DNA from: Lujinxingiaceae bacterium
GTDB lineage: Bacteria > Myxococcota_A > Bradymonadia > Bradymonadales > Bradymonadaceae
DNA: 46,201 bases
Assembly (NCBI GenBank): GCA_013697635.1
Contig: JACCWM010000166.1
Span: 1-46,201 of the forward strand
Direction of reading: 5' to 3'
Numbering within the stretch: the stretch's first letter is position 1; the number at the start of each line of letters is the position of its first letter. The notes under the pieces are model-generated. The model had not been told where the DNA came from and made no database searches. It was given only the letters and a program-made list of their open reading frames with translations. Of the stretch, positions 1 through 8,231 are shown piece by piece. The translations under genes and the position numbers were made by a program.

Positions 1-61
1 GGTCGGCGACGGACGCGTCTATCGGCCGACAGGCCGCGACTCGTTGCTTCAAGGCCTGCCC

Positions 62-3000
62 GTGAAATTTGCCCGCACATTCAAGTCAAACGTCGTCTTG
101 CTGGCCATCTGGGCCGGCGCGCTCTTGTCGGCTTGCTCATCGGACAGCGACGGCCCAAGCCTCGATCGCGACGCCAGCATCGTGTCCCCCGACACCGATG
201 CGCAACGCGACGCAACGCACACGCCCGACACCACCCAGACCCAGCCCGATACCGTGAGCGTCATTGACACGGGCCGACGTCCGCCGCGCGATGGCGGCCC
301 CGCCTGGGATTGGGATGTCGATGATGACAACCATGGCCTCTTTCAACTCGACGGCGTCATCCCGCCCACTGGCCCCGTCAGCGGCGGCACGCGCGTTCAA
401 CTGCGCGGCCGCGGCTTCGATGTGAACACGCGCGTCTTCTTTGGCAGCCAGGAGATGGTGGTTCGCCTCTCGGGCGCCCACCTCATTGGCAAGACACCTC
501 CGGCATCGGGACCGGGTCCGGTCAGTATCCGTGCGATCGCCCCGGACGGCACCACCCGCAACTTGACCGACGGCTTTGATTACACCGCCGACATCTCTGT
601 CGACAGCATCGTGCCACGACGCCTGCCCACCCAGGGTGGCGTCGAGGTTCAAATCCATGGCAACGGCTTCGCCTCCCCGATGGGCGTCTCATTCTCGGGC
701 CGCAGCGCGGCGCGCGTCGAGGTCGTCCACGAGACGCTGCTGCGCGTCGTTGTGCCCGCGCACCCGCGCGGGCTCGCCGATCTTCGCCTGACCTCACCGT
801 CGCAGAGCGTCGTAATCGAGCAGGCCGTCGAATACTACGAGCCGCTTTCGATCGAGCGCGTCACACCCTCGAGCGGTCCTTTGGCCGGCGGCCAGAGCGT
901 GACCTTGCAGGGAAAGGGCTTCAACAGCGCCACCGAGGTTTATTTTGGCCAGGCGCGCGCCCAGGTTCAGAGCGTCGACGCTGGCGCCGGATCGATCCGC
1001 GTGCTCACGCCGGCGGCGAGCGCGGGCCTGAGCGCGGTCAGCGTCAAGAACGCCACCGACAATTTTCGCCTTGATGACGCCTATTTCTACCGCGCCAATG
1101 GTGCACTACGCCTGGGCGCGCTTCACCCCAATTTTGGGCCGACCACGGGGGGCACCGAGGTCTGGCTGGTCGGCTATGGATTTGACGTCGCCAACCTGCG
1201 TATCCGCTTTGGCGCCACCCTTGCCACCGTGATCAACGCCGGGCCCGACCATGCGCTGGTGCGCGCACCGGCCGGCAGCGTGGGCTCGGTCGACGTCGTC
1301 ATGCTCAGCGGCACAAACGAGCTCGATCGCGTCGTGAACGGCTTTGACTACCGCGCAGCGATCACGATTGACTCGCTGACACCGACCACAGGCAGCGCGA
1401 CGGGTAACCAGAGCGTGACCATCAAAGGCTCAGGCTTCTCAGGCGCCGAGCGCGTGTACTTTGGCACGCTTTCGGCCGGCTTTCAGATCATCTCGCCGAC
1501 CGAGATTCGGGCGACCACGCCCGCTCATGGCGCCGGTCTGGTCGACGTCGTCGTCTCGGCAAACGGCATCGAAGCGCGGCGAAAAGACGCGTACCGCTTT
1601 ACCGATTCTCTGGAAGTCTGGGGTTTCTCGCCGGTGCGCGGCGCGATCGCCGGCGGCACCTACGTCGCCCTGCGGGGCACGGGCTTTTCCGGCCTGCTCA
1701 GCGTCGATCTCGGCGGCAAGGCCGCCACCGAGGTGCGCCGCCTCGACGACAACAACCTGTACTTCATGACGCCCGCACAGGGTCCTGGCGAGGTAACGGT
1801 CGAGCTCACCGCCGGCGACTTGCAGGCCCGCGCGCCCTATCCTTTCGTTTATTTCAATCCGATCAACACCTTTGGCGGCGCCTCAGGCGCCGAGGTGCTC
1901 GGCTCGGTCAACATCACCGTGCTCGCCATGGGCGGCAGCGCCGTGGCCAACGCCTTTGTCATGCTCTCGACGCGCTCGGAGACTCCCTACCAGGGCCTCA
2001 CCGACGCCAACGGCCAGCTCACGCTCTCCGGCCCCGGCGTGCTCGGCGCCCAGACCGTCACGGCCACGGCCGCCGGCCATTCCACGACCACCTTGCAGGC
2101 GATCGACGCCGAGAACATCACGATCTTCTTGATGCCGCTTGATGGCGAGGGCGGCGGCGCAGCAGGCGATCCGCCACCCTTTGGCACGATTTCGGGCAAG
2201 ATCATCAACAAGGGCAAGCGCGCCAACCATGAGGGCGACGGCGTCGTCTACGACATGGCGATCGTGCGCACCACCCAGGCCCACATCCAGGGCCCGGTGA
2301 TGAACCCCGGCCCCGGCTCAATGGTGTTGCGCGACGAATCGACCTACGAGATTCGCTCACGTGTCGGTGACATCGCCCTGATCGGGCTTTGCGGCACCTA
2401 CAATGAGACGACCGACACCTTTACCGCCGACTTCATGGCCGTCGAGCGCTTCATGAACGTCACCAACCGCGGCACCTACCGCGTCGATCTCGAGTGCGAC
2501 ATCGCCCTCGACCAGACCGCCCAGGTCAAGCTGATCAATCCGATCTATTCGCCCCAGGGCCCGGACAACAACATCGTCAACATCTTCTGGAACTTTGGCT
2601 TCGAGGGCGTCTACCCAAGCCCCACGCGTGGACGAGGCCTCGACAGCGTGCTCGAGATTCCCGGACAACCCTCCCAAGACGGCGAGCTCGCGGACATCTC
2701 GCATATCGTCGTGGGCGGCAGCTACACCAGCAACTTCGCGCCCTACACCCAGACCTCGCGCACGAACATCGCCGATTTCTCCGAGGTCGTCGCCCTTCCG
2801 CCGCTGCTCGACGTGCCCGAGCTCGTCTCGCCGCACCCCGGCGGCACGGTCGTCAACAACCGCATCCGCTTTCGCGCCTCCGGGCCCTACTATCCCGACT
2901 TCTTCTGGGTGGTCGTTCGCAACTTGCAGGGCATGCCTATCTGGCAGTTCATCGTGCCCGGCACCGAGACGATGGTCACCCTGCCCGAGTTCCCAAGCTT

Positions 3001-3178
3001 CGCGCATCTGCCCTACGAGCAACGCCCCGAGCCGCTCGCGCCCGGCCCGCTCTACCTGGTGATCTACGGCGTACGCATTCCCAATTTCACCTACGAGAGC
3101 TTCTCCTACAACGATCTGAGCGCGGAGCGCTGGGAGGCCTTCTCGGTTGCAAGCTGGGTCATTCAACTGCTGCCTTGA
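62..3178 (+). CDS. Outer-membrane-type lipoprotein with six IPT/TIG domains
   Basis: Predicted exported lipoprotein of about 1038 residues. The N-terminus has a basic stretch, a hydrophobic segment and a lipobox ending LLSAC, followed by an acidic Ser/Asp/Thr-rich linker. Six IPT/TIG immunoglobulin-like domains follow, beginning near residues 98, 181, 264, 350, 437 and 519. Each opens with a P-x-x-G-x-x-x-GG pattern and a G-x-GF turn. A carboxypeptidase-regulatory-like beta domain (around residues 615-695, with TDANG) comes next, then a roughly 330-residue C-terminal region I do not recognise. I chose the GTG at 62, which has AAGG seven bases upstream, over the TTG at 44, because it gives a normal signal peptide. 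It lies 21 bp before mutS on the same strand. IPT/TIG domains usually serve adhesion or surface display; the actual role here is unknown. Confidence 0.85.
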   Translation: MKFARTFKSNVVLLAIWAGALLSACSSDSDGPSLDRDASIVSPDTDAQRDATHTPDTTQTQPDTVSVIDTGRRPPRDGGPAWDWDVDDDNHGLFQLDGVIPPTGPVSGGTRVQLRGRGFDVNTRVFFGSQEMVVRLSGAHLIGKTPPASGPGPVSIRAIAPDGTTRNLTDGFDYTADISVDSIVPRRLPTQGGVEVQIHGNGFASPMGVSFSGRSAARVEVVHETLLRVVVPAHPRGLADLRLTSPSQSVVIEQAVEYYEPLSIERVTPSSGPLAGGQSVTLQGKGFNSATEVYFGQARAQVQSVDAGAGSIRVLTPAASAGLSAVSVKNATDNFRLDDAYFYRANGALRLGALHPNFGPTTGGTEVWLVGYGFDVANLRIRFGATLATVINAGPDHALVRAPAGSVGSVDVVMLSGTNELDRVVNGFDYRAAITIDSLTPTTGSATGNQSVTIKGSGFSGAERVYFGTLSAGFQIISPTEIRATTPAHGAGLVDVVVSANGIEARRKDAYRFTDSLEVWGFSPVRGAIAGGTYVALRGTGFSGLLSVDLGGKAATEVRRLDDNNLYFMTPAQGPGEVTVELTAGDLQARAPYPFVYFNPINTFGGASGAEVLGSVNITVLAMGGSAVANAFVMLSTRSETPYQGLTDANGQLTLSGPGVLGAQTVTATAAGHSTTTLQAIDAENITIFLMPLDGEGGGAAGDPPPFGTISGKIINKGKRANHEGDGVVYDMAIVRTTQAHIQGPVMNPGPGSMVLRDESTYEIRSRVGDIALIGLCGTYNETTDTFTADFMAVERFMNVTNRGTYRVDLECDIALDQTAQVKLINPIYSPQGPDNNIVNIFWNFGFEGVYPSPTRGRGLDSVLEIPGQPSQDGELADISHIVVGGSYTSNFAPYTQTSRTNIADFSEVVALPPLLDVPELVSPHPGGTVVNNRIRFRASGPYYPDFFWVVVRNLQGMPIWQFIVPGTETMVTLPEFPSFAHLPYEQRPEPLAPGPLYLVIYGVRIPNFTYESFSYNDLSAERWEAFSVASWVIQLLP

Positions 3179-3199
3179 GCGCCAGGTGTTTTGTTCACG

Positions 3200-5914
3200 A
3201 TGAAGATGACCCCGATGTTGCAACAGTATCTGGACGTCAAACGACGTTTTCCAGATGCGATCCTCTTCTTTCGCATGGGCGATTTCTACGAGATGTTCTT
3301 CGAGGACGCCGTTCTCGTCTCCAAGGAAGTCGGGCTGACGCTGACCTCGCGCAACAAAGGCAGCGCCGACGAGGTGCCCATGGCCGGCATGCCGCACCAC
3401 TCGCATTCGGGCTACGTCAGCCAGCTCATCGCCAAAGGCTATACGGTCGCCATCTGCGATCAGATCGAGGATCCGGCCCAGGCCAAGGGCATCGTCAAGC
3501 GTGACGTGGTGCGCGTGGTCACCCCGGGCGTAGTGCTCGACGCGGACAACCTCGACGAGCGTGCGCCCAACTACTTTGCGGGCGTGATGGCGCGAGGGGC
3601 CAAAGAGAGCGGCCCGGCATTCGGGCTTGCCAGCGTGGACATCTCGACCGGGGATTTTCGCGTCACCGAGCTTGGCAGCGTCGATGAGCTGGCCGGCGAG
3701 CTGCTTCGCCTGGAGGCGCGCGAGCTGCTGGTGCTCGATGCTGAGCAGGACTGGCTCAACGCCATGCGCCCCCAGCTCTCCAACACCTTCATCCGCGTCA
3801 AGCCGGCCCACTACTTCGCCTGGGCTGAGCTGGCGCAGCGCATCGATGACGGCGTGCGCATCGACCAGGAGCTTCGCGCCGATTGCTATTATTTGAACGC
3901 GGCCGATCTCGAGGCGCTCTCGGGTGCGCTTGAGGGCTTCGCGCTCGATGCCCCACAGCTCGTCAAGGGCGCGGCGGCCGCCGTGCTCAGCTATCTGGTC
4001 GATACACGCCGCGGCGTGCCGGCCAACGTGGGCCGCGTGGTGGCCTACCGCTCGAACTCCTTTCTGGTCATCGACGAGTCGACCAAGGCCAACCTGGAGC
4101 TGACCCAGACGCTGATGGGCGCCAAGCGCTCCGGCAGCCTCTTGGGCGTGATCGACCGCACCGCGACCGCCATGGGCGCGCGCCGGCTGCGCAATTGGCT
4201 CAGCTACCCGCTGGTCGACGTGCGCGCGATCGAGCGCCGCCTCGATGCTGTCGAGGAGCTGGTCAAGACCCCCGCGCTTCGCCAGGATTTGCGCGGCGGC
4301 CTCGAGGCCGTCTACGACATCGAGCGGCTGTGCGGGCGCATCTCGGCAGCGAGCGCCAACGCCAGGGATCTGCGCAGCCTGCAGAGCACGCTCGCTGTCT
4401 TGCCCGCGATCAAGGAGCGCCTTGGGGGCAGCCAGAGCGCACTCTTGTTGCAGCTCGAAGCCGCCCTCGATCCGTGCACCGAGCTTTGCGCGCTGATCGA
4501 GCGAGCGCTGGTCGACGATCCGCCCAGCGCATTGACCGAGGGCGGCCTCTTCAAGAGGGGCTTCCACCCCGAGCTCGACGAGCTCATCGAGCTCTCCAGC
4601 AACGGCAAGGACTGGATGCTGCGCTTTGAGGCCCGTGAAAAGGCGCGCGCAGGCATCAGCAGCCTCAAGGTCAAATACAACAGGGTGTTCGGCTACTACA
4701 TCGAGATCACGCGCGCGAACCTCGACGCCGTGCCCGACGACTACATCCGAAAACAAACCCTGGCCAACGCCGAGCGCTACTTCACCCCCGAGCTCAAGGA
4801 GATGGAGGAGCGCATCTTGGGTGCCGACGACCAGCGCACCCAGCTCGAGTACCAGCTCTTCGAGGAGCTACGCAAAGAGGTCGGCAAGCACACCGCGCGC
4901 TTGCTGCAAACGGCCACGAGTCTGGCCGATCTCGACGTCGTCGGCGGCCTGGCCGAGCTCGCCCACCGCCAGGATTACTGCCGCCCGGTGGTCAACGACG
5001 CCGAGCGCATCCACATCGTCGAAGGCCGACACCCGGTGGTCGAGTCGACGCTGGTCGGCGAGCGTTTTGTCGGCAACAGCGTGGACTTCGACGCTAAAAG
5101 CTCGCGGCTTTTGATCATCACCGGGCCGAACATGGCCGGCAAGTCGACGGTGATCCGCCAGGTCGCGCTGATCGCCCTGATGGCGCAGATGGGCTCGTTC
5201 GTGCCGGCCCAGTCAGCGACGATCGGCGTGGTCGACAAGATCTTTAGCCGCGTCGGCGCAAGCGACAACCTGGCGCGTGGCCACTCCACCTTTATGGTCG
5301 AGATGACCGAGACGGCCCACATCCTCAACAACGCCACGGCCAAGAGTCTGATCATCCTCGACGAGATCGGGCGCGGCACCTCGACCTTCGACGGCCTCTC
5401 GATCGCCTGGTCGGTGGCCGAATACCTGCACGACGAGATTGGCGCCAAGACCATGTTCGCTACCCACTACCACGAGCTCACCGAGCTTGTGCGCACCCTC
5501 GACGGCGCGCGCAATTTGAGCATTGCCGTCAAGGAGTGGAACGACGACATCATATTCTTGCGAAAGCTCGTCGAGGGCCAGGCCAACCGCTCCTATGGCA
5601 TCCAAGTCGGCCGCCTGGCAGGCCTGCCCGAGGCCGTGGTCAAGCGCGCCAAAGGCGTGCTCGAAAACCTCGAGGCCGGCCAGTTCGACGACATGGGCGT
5701 GCCGCGCCCGGGCCGACGCGCCGGCGACCACGCGCGCGTCACTCGCCATAACAACCCCAATCAGCTCTCCTTGTTCAATGCCGGGGCCAGCGCCCATGCC
5801 CCCGAGGAGGACGAAGTGCTCGAGCGTCTGCGCCACCTCGACGTCAACACCCTGACTCCGCTCGAAGCCCTCAACCTGCTCGGCCAGCTTGCCCGTGCCC
5901 TGGAGCCTAAATGA
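3200..5914 (+). CDS. mutS: DNA mismatch repair ATPase MutS
   Basis: MutS recognises base mismatches and small loops in DNA and, with MutL, starts strand-specific repair in the cytoplasm. Full length at about 904 residues. The mismatch-reading F-x-E motif (GDFYEMF) sits near residue 34. The C-terminal ATPase carries Walker A GPNMAGKST near residue 641, Walker B/signature LDEIGRGTSTFDG near 718, and the ATHYHEL switch near 753. A QLSLF pentapeptide near residue 854 matches the beta-clamp-binding consensus. I prefer the ATG at 3200, since MKMTPMLQQY aligns with the usual MutS start; the TTG at 3191 adds three residues. The stop overlaps the next start as ATGA, so the downstream lipoprotein is probably translationally coupled. 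Confidence 0.98.
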   Translation: MKMTPMLQQYLDVKRRFPDAILFFRMGDFYEMFFEDAVLVSKEVGLTLTSRNKGSADEVPMAGMPHHSHSGYVSQLIAKGYTVAICDQIEDPAQAKGIVKRDVVRVVTPGVVLDADNLDERAPNYFAGVMARGAKESGPAFGLASVDISTGDFRVTELGSVDELAGELLRLEARELLVLDAEQDWLNAMRPQLSNTFIRVKPAHYFAWAELAQRIDDGVRIDQELRADCYYLNAADLEALSGALEGFALDAPQLVKGAAAAVLSYLVDTRRGVPANVGRVVAYRSNSFLVIDESTKANLELTQTLMGAKRSGSLLGVIDRTATAMGARRLRNWLSYPLVDVRAIERRLDAVEELVKTPALRQDLRGGLEAVYDIERLCGRISAASANARDLRSLQSTLAVLPAIKERLGGSQSALLLQLEAALDPCTELCALIERALVDDPPSALTEGGLFKRGFHPELDELIELSSNGKDWMLRFEAREKARAGISSLKVKYNRVFGYYIEITRANLDAVPDDYIRKQTLANAERYFTPELKEMEERILGADDQRTQLEYQLFEELRKEVGKHTARLLQTATSLADLDVVGGLAELAHRQDYCRPVVNDAERIHIVEGRHPVVESTLVGERFVGNSVDFDAKSSRLLIITGPNMAGKSTVIRQVALIALMAQMGSFVPAQSATIGVVDKIFSRVGASDNLARGHSTFMVEMTETAHILNNATAKSLIILDEIGRGTSTFDGLSIAWSVAEYLHDEIGAKTMFATHYHELTELVRTLDGARNLSIAVKEWNDDIIFLRKLVEGQANRSYGIQVGRLAGLPEAVVKRAKGVLENLEAGQFDDMGVPRPGRRAGDHARVTRHNNPNQLSLFNAGASAHAPEEDEVLERLRHLDVNTLTPLEALNLLGQLARALEPK

Positions 5915-7686
5915 CTCGCACGCCCTCATTGTCACTGCATGCTGCGGCCCTTGCCCTTGTGCCGGCGCTCTTGCTCTTCAGCGCCTGCAAGAGCACGCCG
6001 ACGGTGAACCCCTTCGATTCCGTCGACCAGAAGTCCACCGAGGCCGACCTGCTCGACGAGCCGGTGGTGGTCGTCAGCCGCGAGCAGAGCGCGCGCGCGC
6101 GCCAGCCGCGCCCCAGCGAGACGGCCGTGATGATGCCCGAAGCGCCCGATGATCTTACCCGTCAGATCGACGGCGACCCGGCCGACTGGGATCTGTCCAA
6201 GGCGCGCGCGTTCAACCAAAAACAATACGTCGAATCCGGCGCCGAGTTCTGGACGGGCGCCGCCGACGCGAGCTTTCGCATCGCTGCGCACAGCGACGAG
6301 GGTTATCTCTACTTCTTCGTCGAGGTGACCGACGATCAGGTGATCACGCGCTCGCCGCAGGCCCCCATGGACGCCGTGGTGATCTGGCTTCGCGATCCGC
6401 GCCTCGAGCGGCTCTTGGCCAGCCTGCCCGCCAACTTTCGGCGCAACGAAGTGTTGCGGTCGGAGACGGCGATCACGATCACGCCCGACGGCAAGATCGC
6501 GCGCTTTGGCTCCGGGCCGCCCCTCGATCCGAGCGTCGTGATCGCCGCCGCGAGCCCGCGTGCCAACGGCTACAACATCGAGATCGCCATCAAGCTCGAG
6601 GTGTTACCTCAAGTGGGCGCCATTCCTCTCTCCGAGATCGCCTTTCGCGTCGAGGTGCTCGACGGCGACGACGAAGCGCGCAAAGGCCCCCAGACGCACC
6701 TGAGCATGCTGCCCGAAACCGGTGACGACTCCCCGCGCTACGCCCTGCTCGGCGTCGAACTCTTGCCCCACCGACCGCTCACCGGCCAGATGCCCCGCGT
6801 CGACGCTCTGGGCGCCTGGGAGCTCGTCGCCGCGGGATGGCAATTCAAGTCGCTCGAGACGACCTCCGGCCACTGGACAATCATGGAGGATCTCAAGTCC
6901 ACCCAGGAGGCGGTCACCGACACCAGCGCGCTGCCCGAGGCCTGCCGCCAACAACGAAACGACGTCAGCCTGCTCGAGGCCTTCCAGTCCGCCAACGGCC
7001 AGACCCGCGTGGGCCTGTTCATGTGCGGCCCAAACCCCGACACCGGCCGCTGCCCGAACACCGCGCGCACCGATCTCGTCTGGGTGCACATGGTCCCTGA
7101 GAGCGGCGCCTGGAGCGTGCGCCGCGCCATCAGCGTCTTTGACGAGCCGCTGGCCCAGTGCGTCTTCAAAGGCGCCGATGGCGAGCCCGTTCACCAGGGG
7201 TTCTCGATGTTTCCGGTCTCCGCGCTCAGCCCCTCGCGTTGGGCCGTGGGATGGTCCAGTCGCCACCACCTTCGTGACGAGCGCATCGAGGAGACCGGCG
7301 TCAACTTCGTCGATCCGCAATCGAGCAGCGGGCGCGTCGGCCAGGTGCGCACCGCGCGCTCATCCTCGATGCGCGAGCGACGCACCGTGCAGCGCAGCCA
7401 GGTATTCTTGACCCAGATCGACGACGTGGCCGGCCTCGACATCTGCGAGGTCGAGACCAGTGAAGATCAGGAGTGCACCAACTTCGACACAGGCTGTCGC
7501 ACTCACCCTCACGGCACCAGCGTTCAAACCCTGATCAAGACCTGGAACCCCAAGGCCATCCGCTTCGAGTCCTACCTGCAAACCAAGCACGCCCGCTGCA
7601 CCTCGAGCACACGCTTCGAGCAGGTCGATGGCTTCATGCTCATCCACGCCAATCAGCGCCTCGGTCTCATCCCCACCCGCAAATAG
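5911..7686 (+). CDS. Lipoprotein with N-terminal CBM9/DOMON-like domain
   Basis: Exported lipoprotein of 591 residues with signal segment and lipobox LFSAC. After a disordered linker, residues about 85-250 read like a family 9 carbohydrate-binding (DOMON-like) beta sandwich: a start of the type IDGDPADWD, then LYFFVEVTDD and a DAVVIWLRD strand. This resemblance is from pattern, not a search. The C-terminal half has several cysteines (for example CGPNPDTGRC, and the cluster ICEVETSEDQEC) that may form disulphides outside the cytoplasm. I recognise no catalytic motif. The ATG overlaps the mutS stop (ATGA), so it is co-transcribed with mutS, an odd partner for a cytoplasmic repair protein. It converges on the carbonic-anhydrase-like gene with only 20 bp between. 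Confidence 0.8.
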   Translation: MTRTPSLSLHAAALALVPALLLFSACKSTPTVNPFDSVDQKSTEADLLDEPVVVVSREQSARARQPRPSETAVMMPEAPDDLTRQIDGDPADWDLSKARAFNQKQYVESGAEFWTGAADASFRIAAHSDEGYLYFFVEVTDDQVITRSPQAPMDAVVIWLRDPRLERLLASLPANFRRNEVLRSETAITITPDGKIARFGSGPPLDPSVVIAAASPRANGYNIEIAIKLEVLPQVGAIPLSEIAFRVEVLDGDDEARKGPQTHLSMLPETGDDSPRYALLGVELLPHRPLTGQMPRVDALGAWELVAAGWQFKSLETTSGHWTIMEDLKSTQEAVTDTSALPEACRQQRNDVSLLEAFQSANGQTRVGLFMCGPNPDTGRCPNTARTDLVWVHMVPESGAWSVRRAISVFDEPLAQCVFKGADGEPVHQGFSMFPVSALSPSRWAVGWSSRHHLRDERIEETGVNFVDPQSSSGRVGQVRTARSSSMRERRTVQRSQVFLTQIDDVAGLDICEVETSEDQECTNFDTGCRTHPHGTSVQTLIKTWNPKAIRFESYLQTKHARCTSSTRFEQVDGFMLIHANQRLGLIPTRK

Positions 7687-7706
7687 AGGGTAATTGCCCG
7701 CGAGTG

Positions 7707-8225
7707 CTAGCGCTTATGGCGCAAAGCGAGCTGTACGTAATGTGCCGCTGAGATGCCAAACGAGGCGATCTCCTCGTCGCTGAGCGCGCGCTTGACGCGC
7801 GCCGGGCTTCCGATCGCCAGATGGCCGGCCGGAATGCGTGTGCCGGGGGTGACGGTGCTGCCGGCGCCGATCAAGCAGTTCTCTTCGATGTGGGCGCCGT
7901 CGAGCACGATGCTGCCCATGCCGATCAGGCAATTGTTGGCGATCGTGCAGCCGTGCAAGATCACGCGGTGGCCCACGGTGACATCGTCGCCGATGAAAGT
8001 CTCAAAGCGCCCGCTGGTGACGTGAATCACGCTCAAATCTTGGATGTTGGTGCGCGCGCCGATGTGAATCGGGCAGACGTCGGCGCGAACGACGCTGTTG
8101 TACCATACGCTCGCGCCCGCCCTGAGCGTGGCCGCGCCGATCACGATCGCCCCAGGCGCGATAAAGGCGCCTTCACCCAGGCTGGGAAAGGCGCCTTCGA
8201 ATTCGAGAATGCCAGATTGGGACAT
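7707..8225 (-). CDS. Gamma-carbonic-anhydrase family hexapeptide protein
   Basis: A 172-residue left-handed beta-helix protein of the YrdA/CaiE/PaaY type. Repeated hexapeptide turns (IAPGAIVIG, IGARTNIQD, IGMGSIVLDGA) run through most of the chain and a short C-terminal helix follows. Three histidines sit where gamma-carbonic anhydrases hold their metal: one in SVIHVTSG and two in VGHRVILHGC. A metal-bound active site is therefore plausible, though many family members have no proven carbonic anhydrase activity. The length is normal for the family. It starts 6 bp after the stop of the kinase-like gene on the same strand, so the two are very likely co-transcribed. Confidence 0.92.
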   Translation of the reverse strand: MSQSGILEFEGAFPSLGEGAFIAPGAIVIGAATLRAGASVWYNSVVRADVCPIHIGARTNIQDLSVIHVTSGRFETFIGDDVTVGHRVILHGCTIANNCLIGMGSIVLDGAHIEENCLIGAGSTVTPGTRIPAGHLAIGSPARVKRALSDEEIASFGISAAHYVQLALRHKR

Positions 8226-8231
8226 CGAGGC

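Noticed and set aside
2357-4756. 799-codon open frame on the minus strand
   Set aside because: It lies antisense to mutS and the IPT/TIG lipoprotein, both well supported. Its His/Asp/Leu/Ala-rich composition is typical of antisense frames in high-GC DNA.
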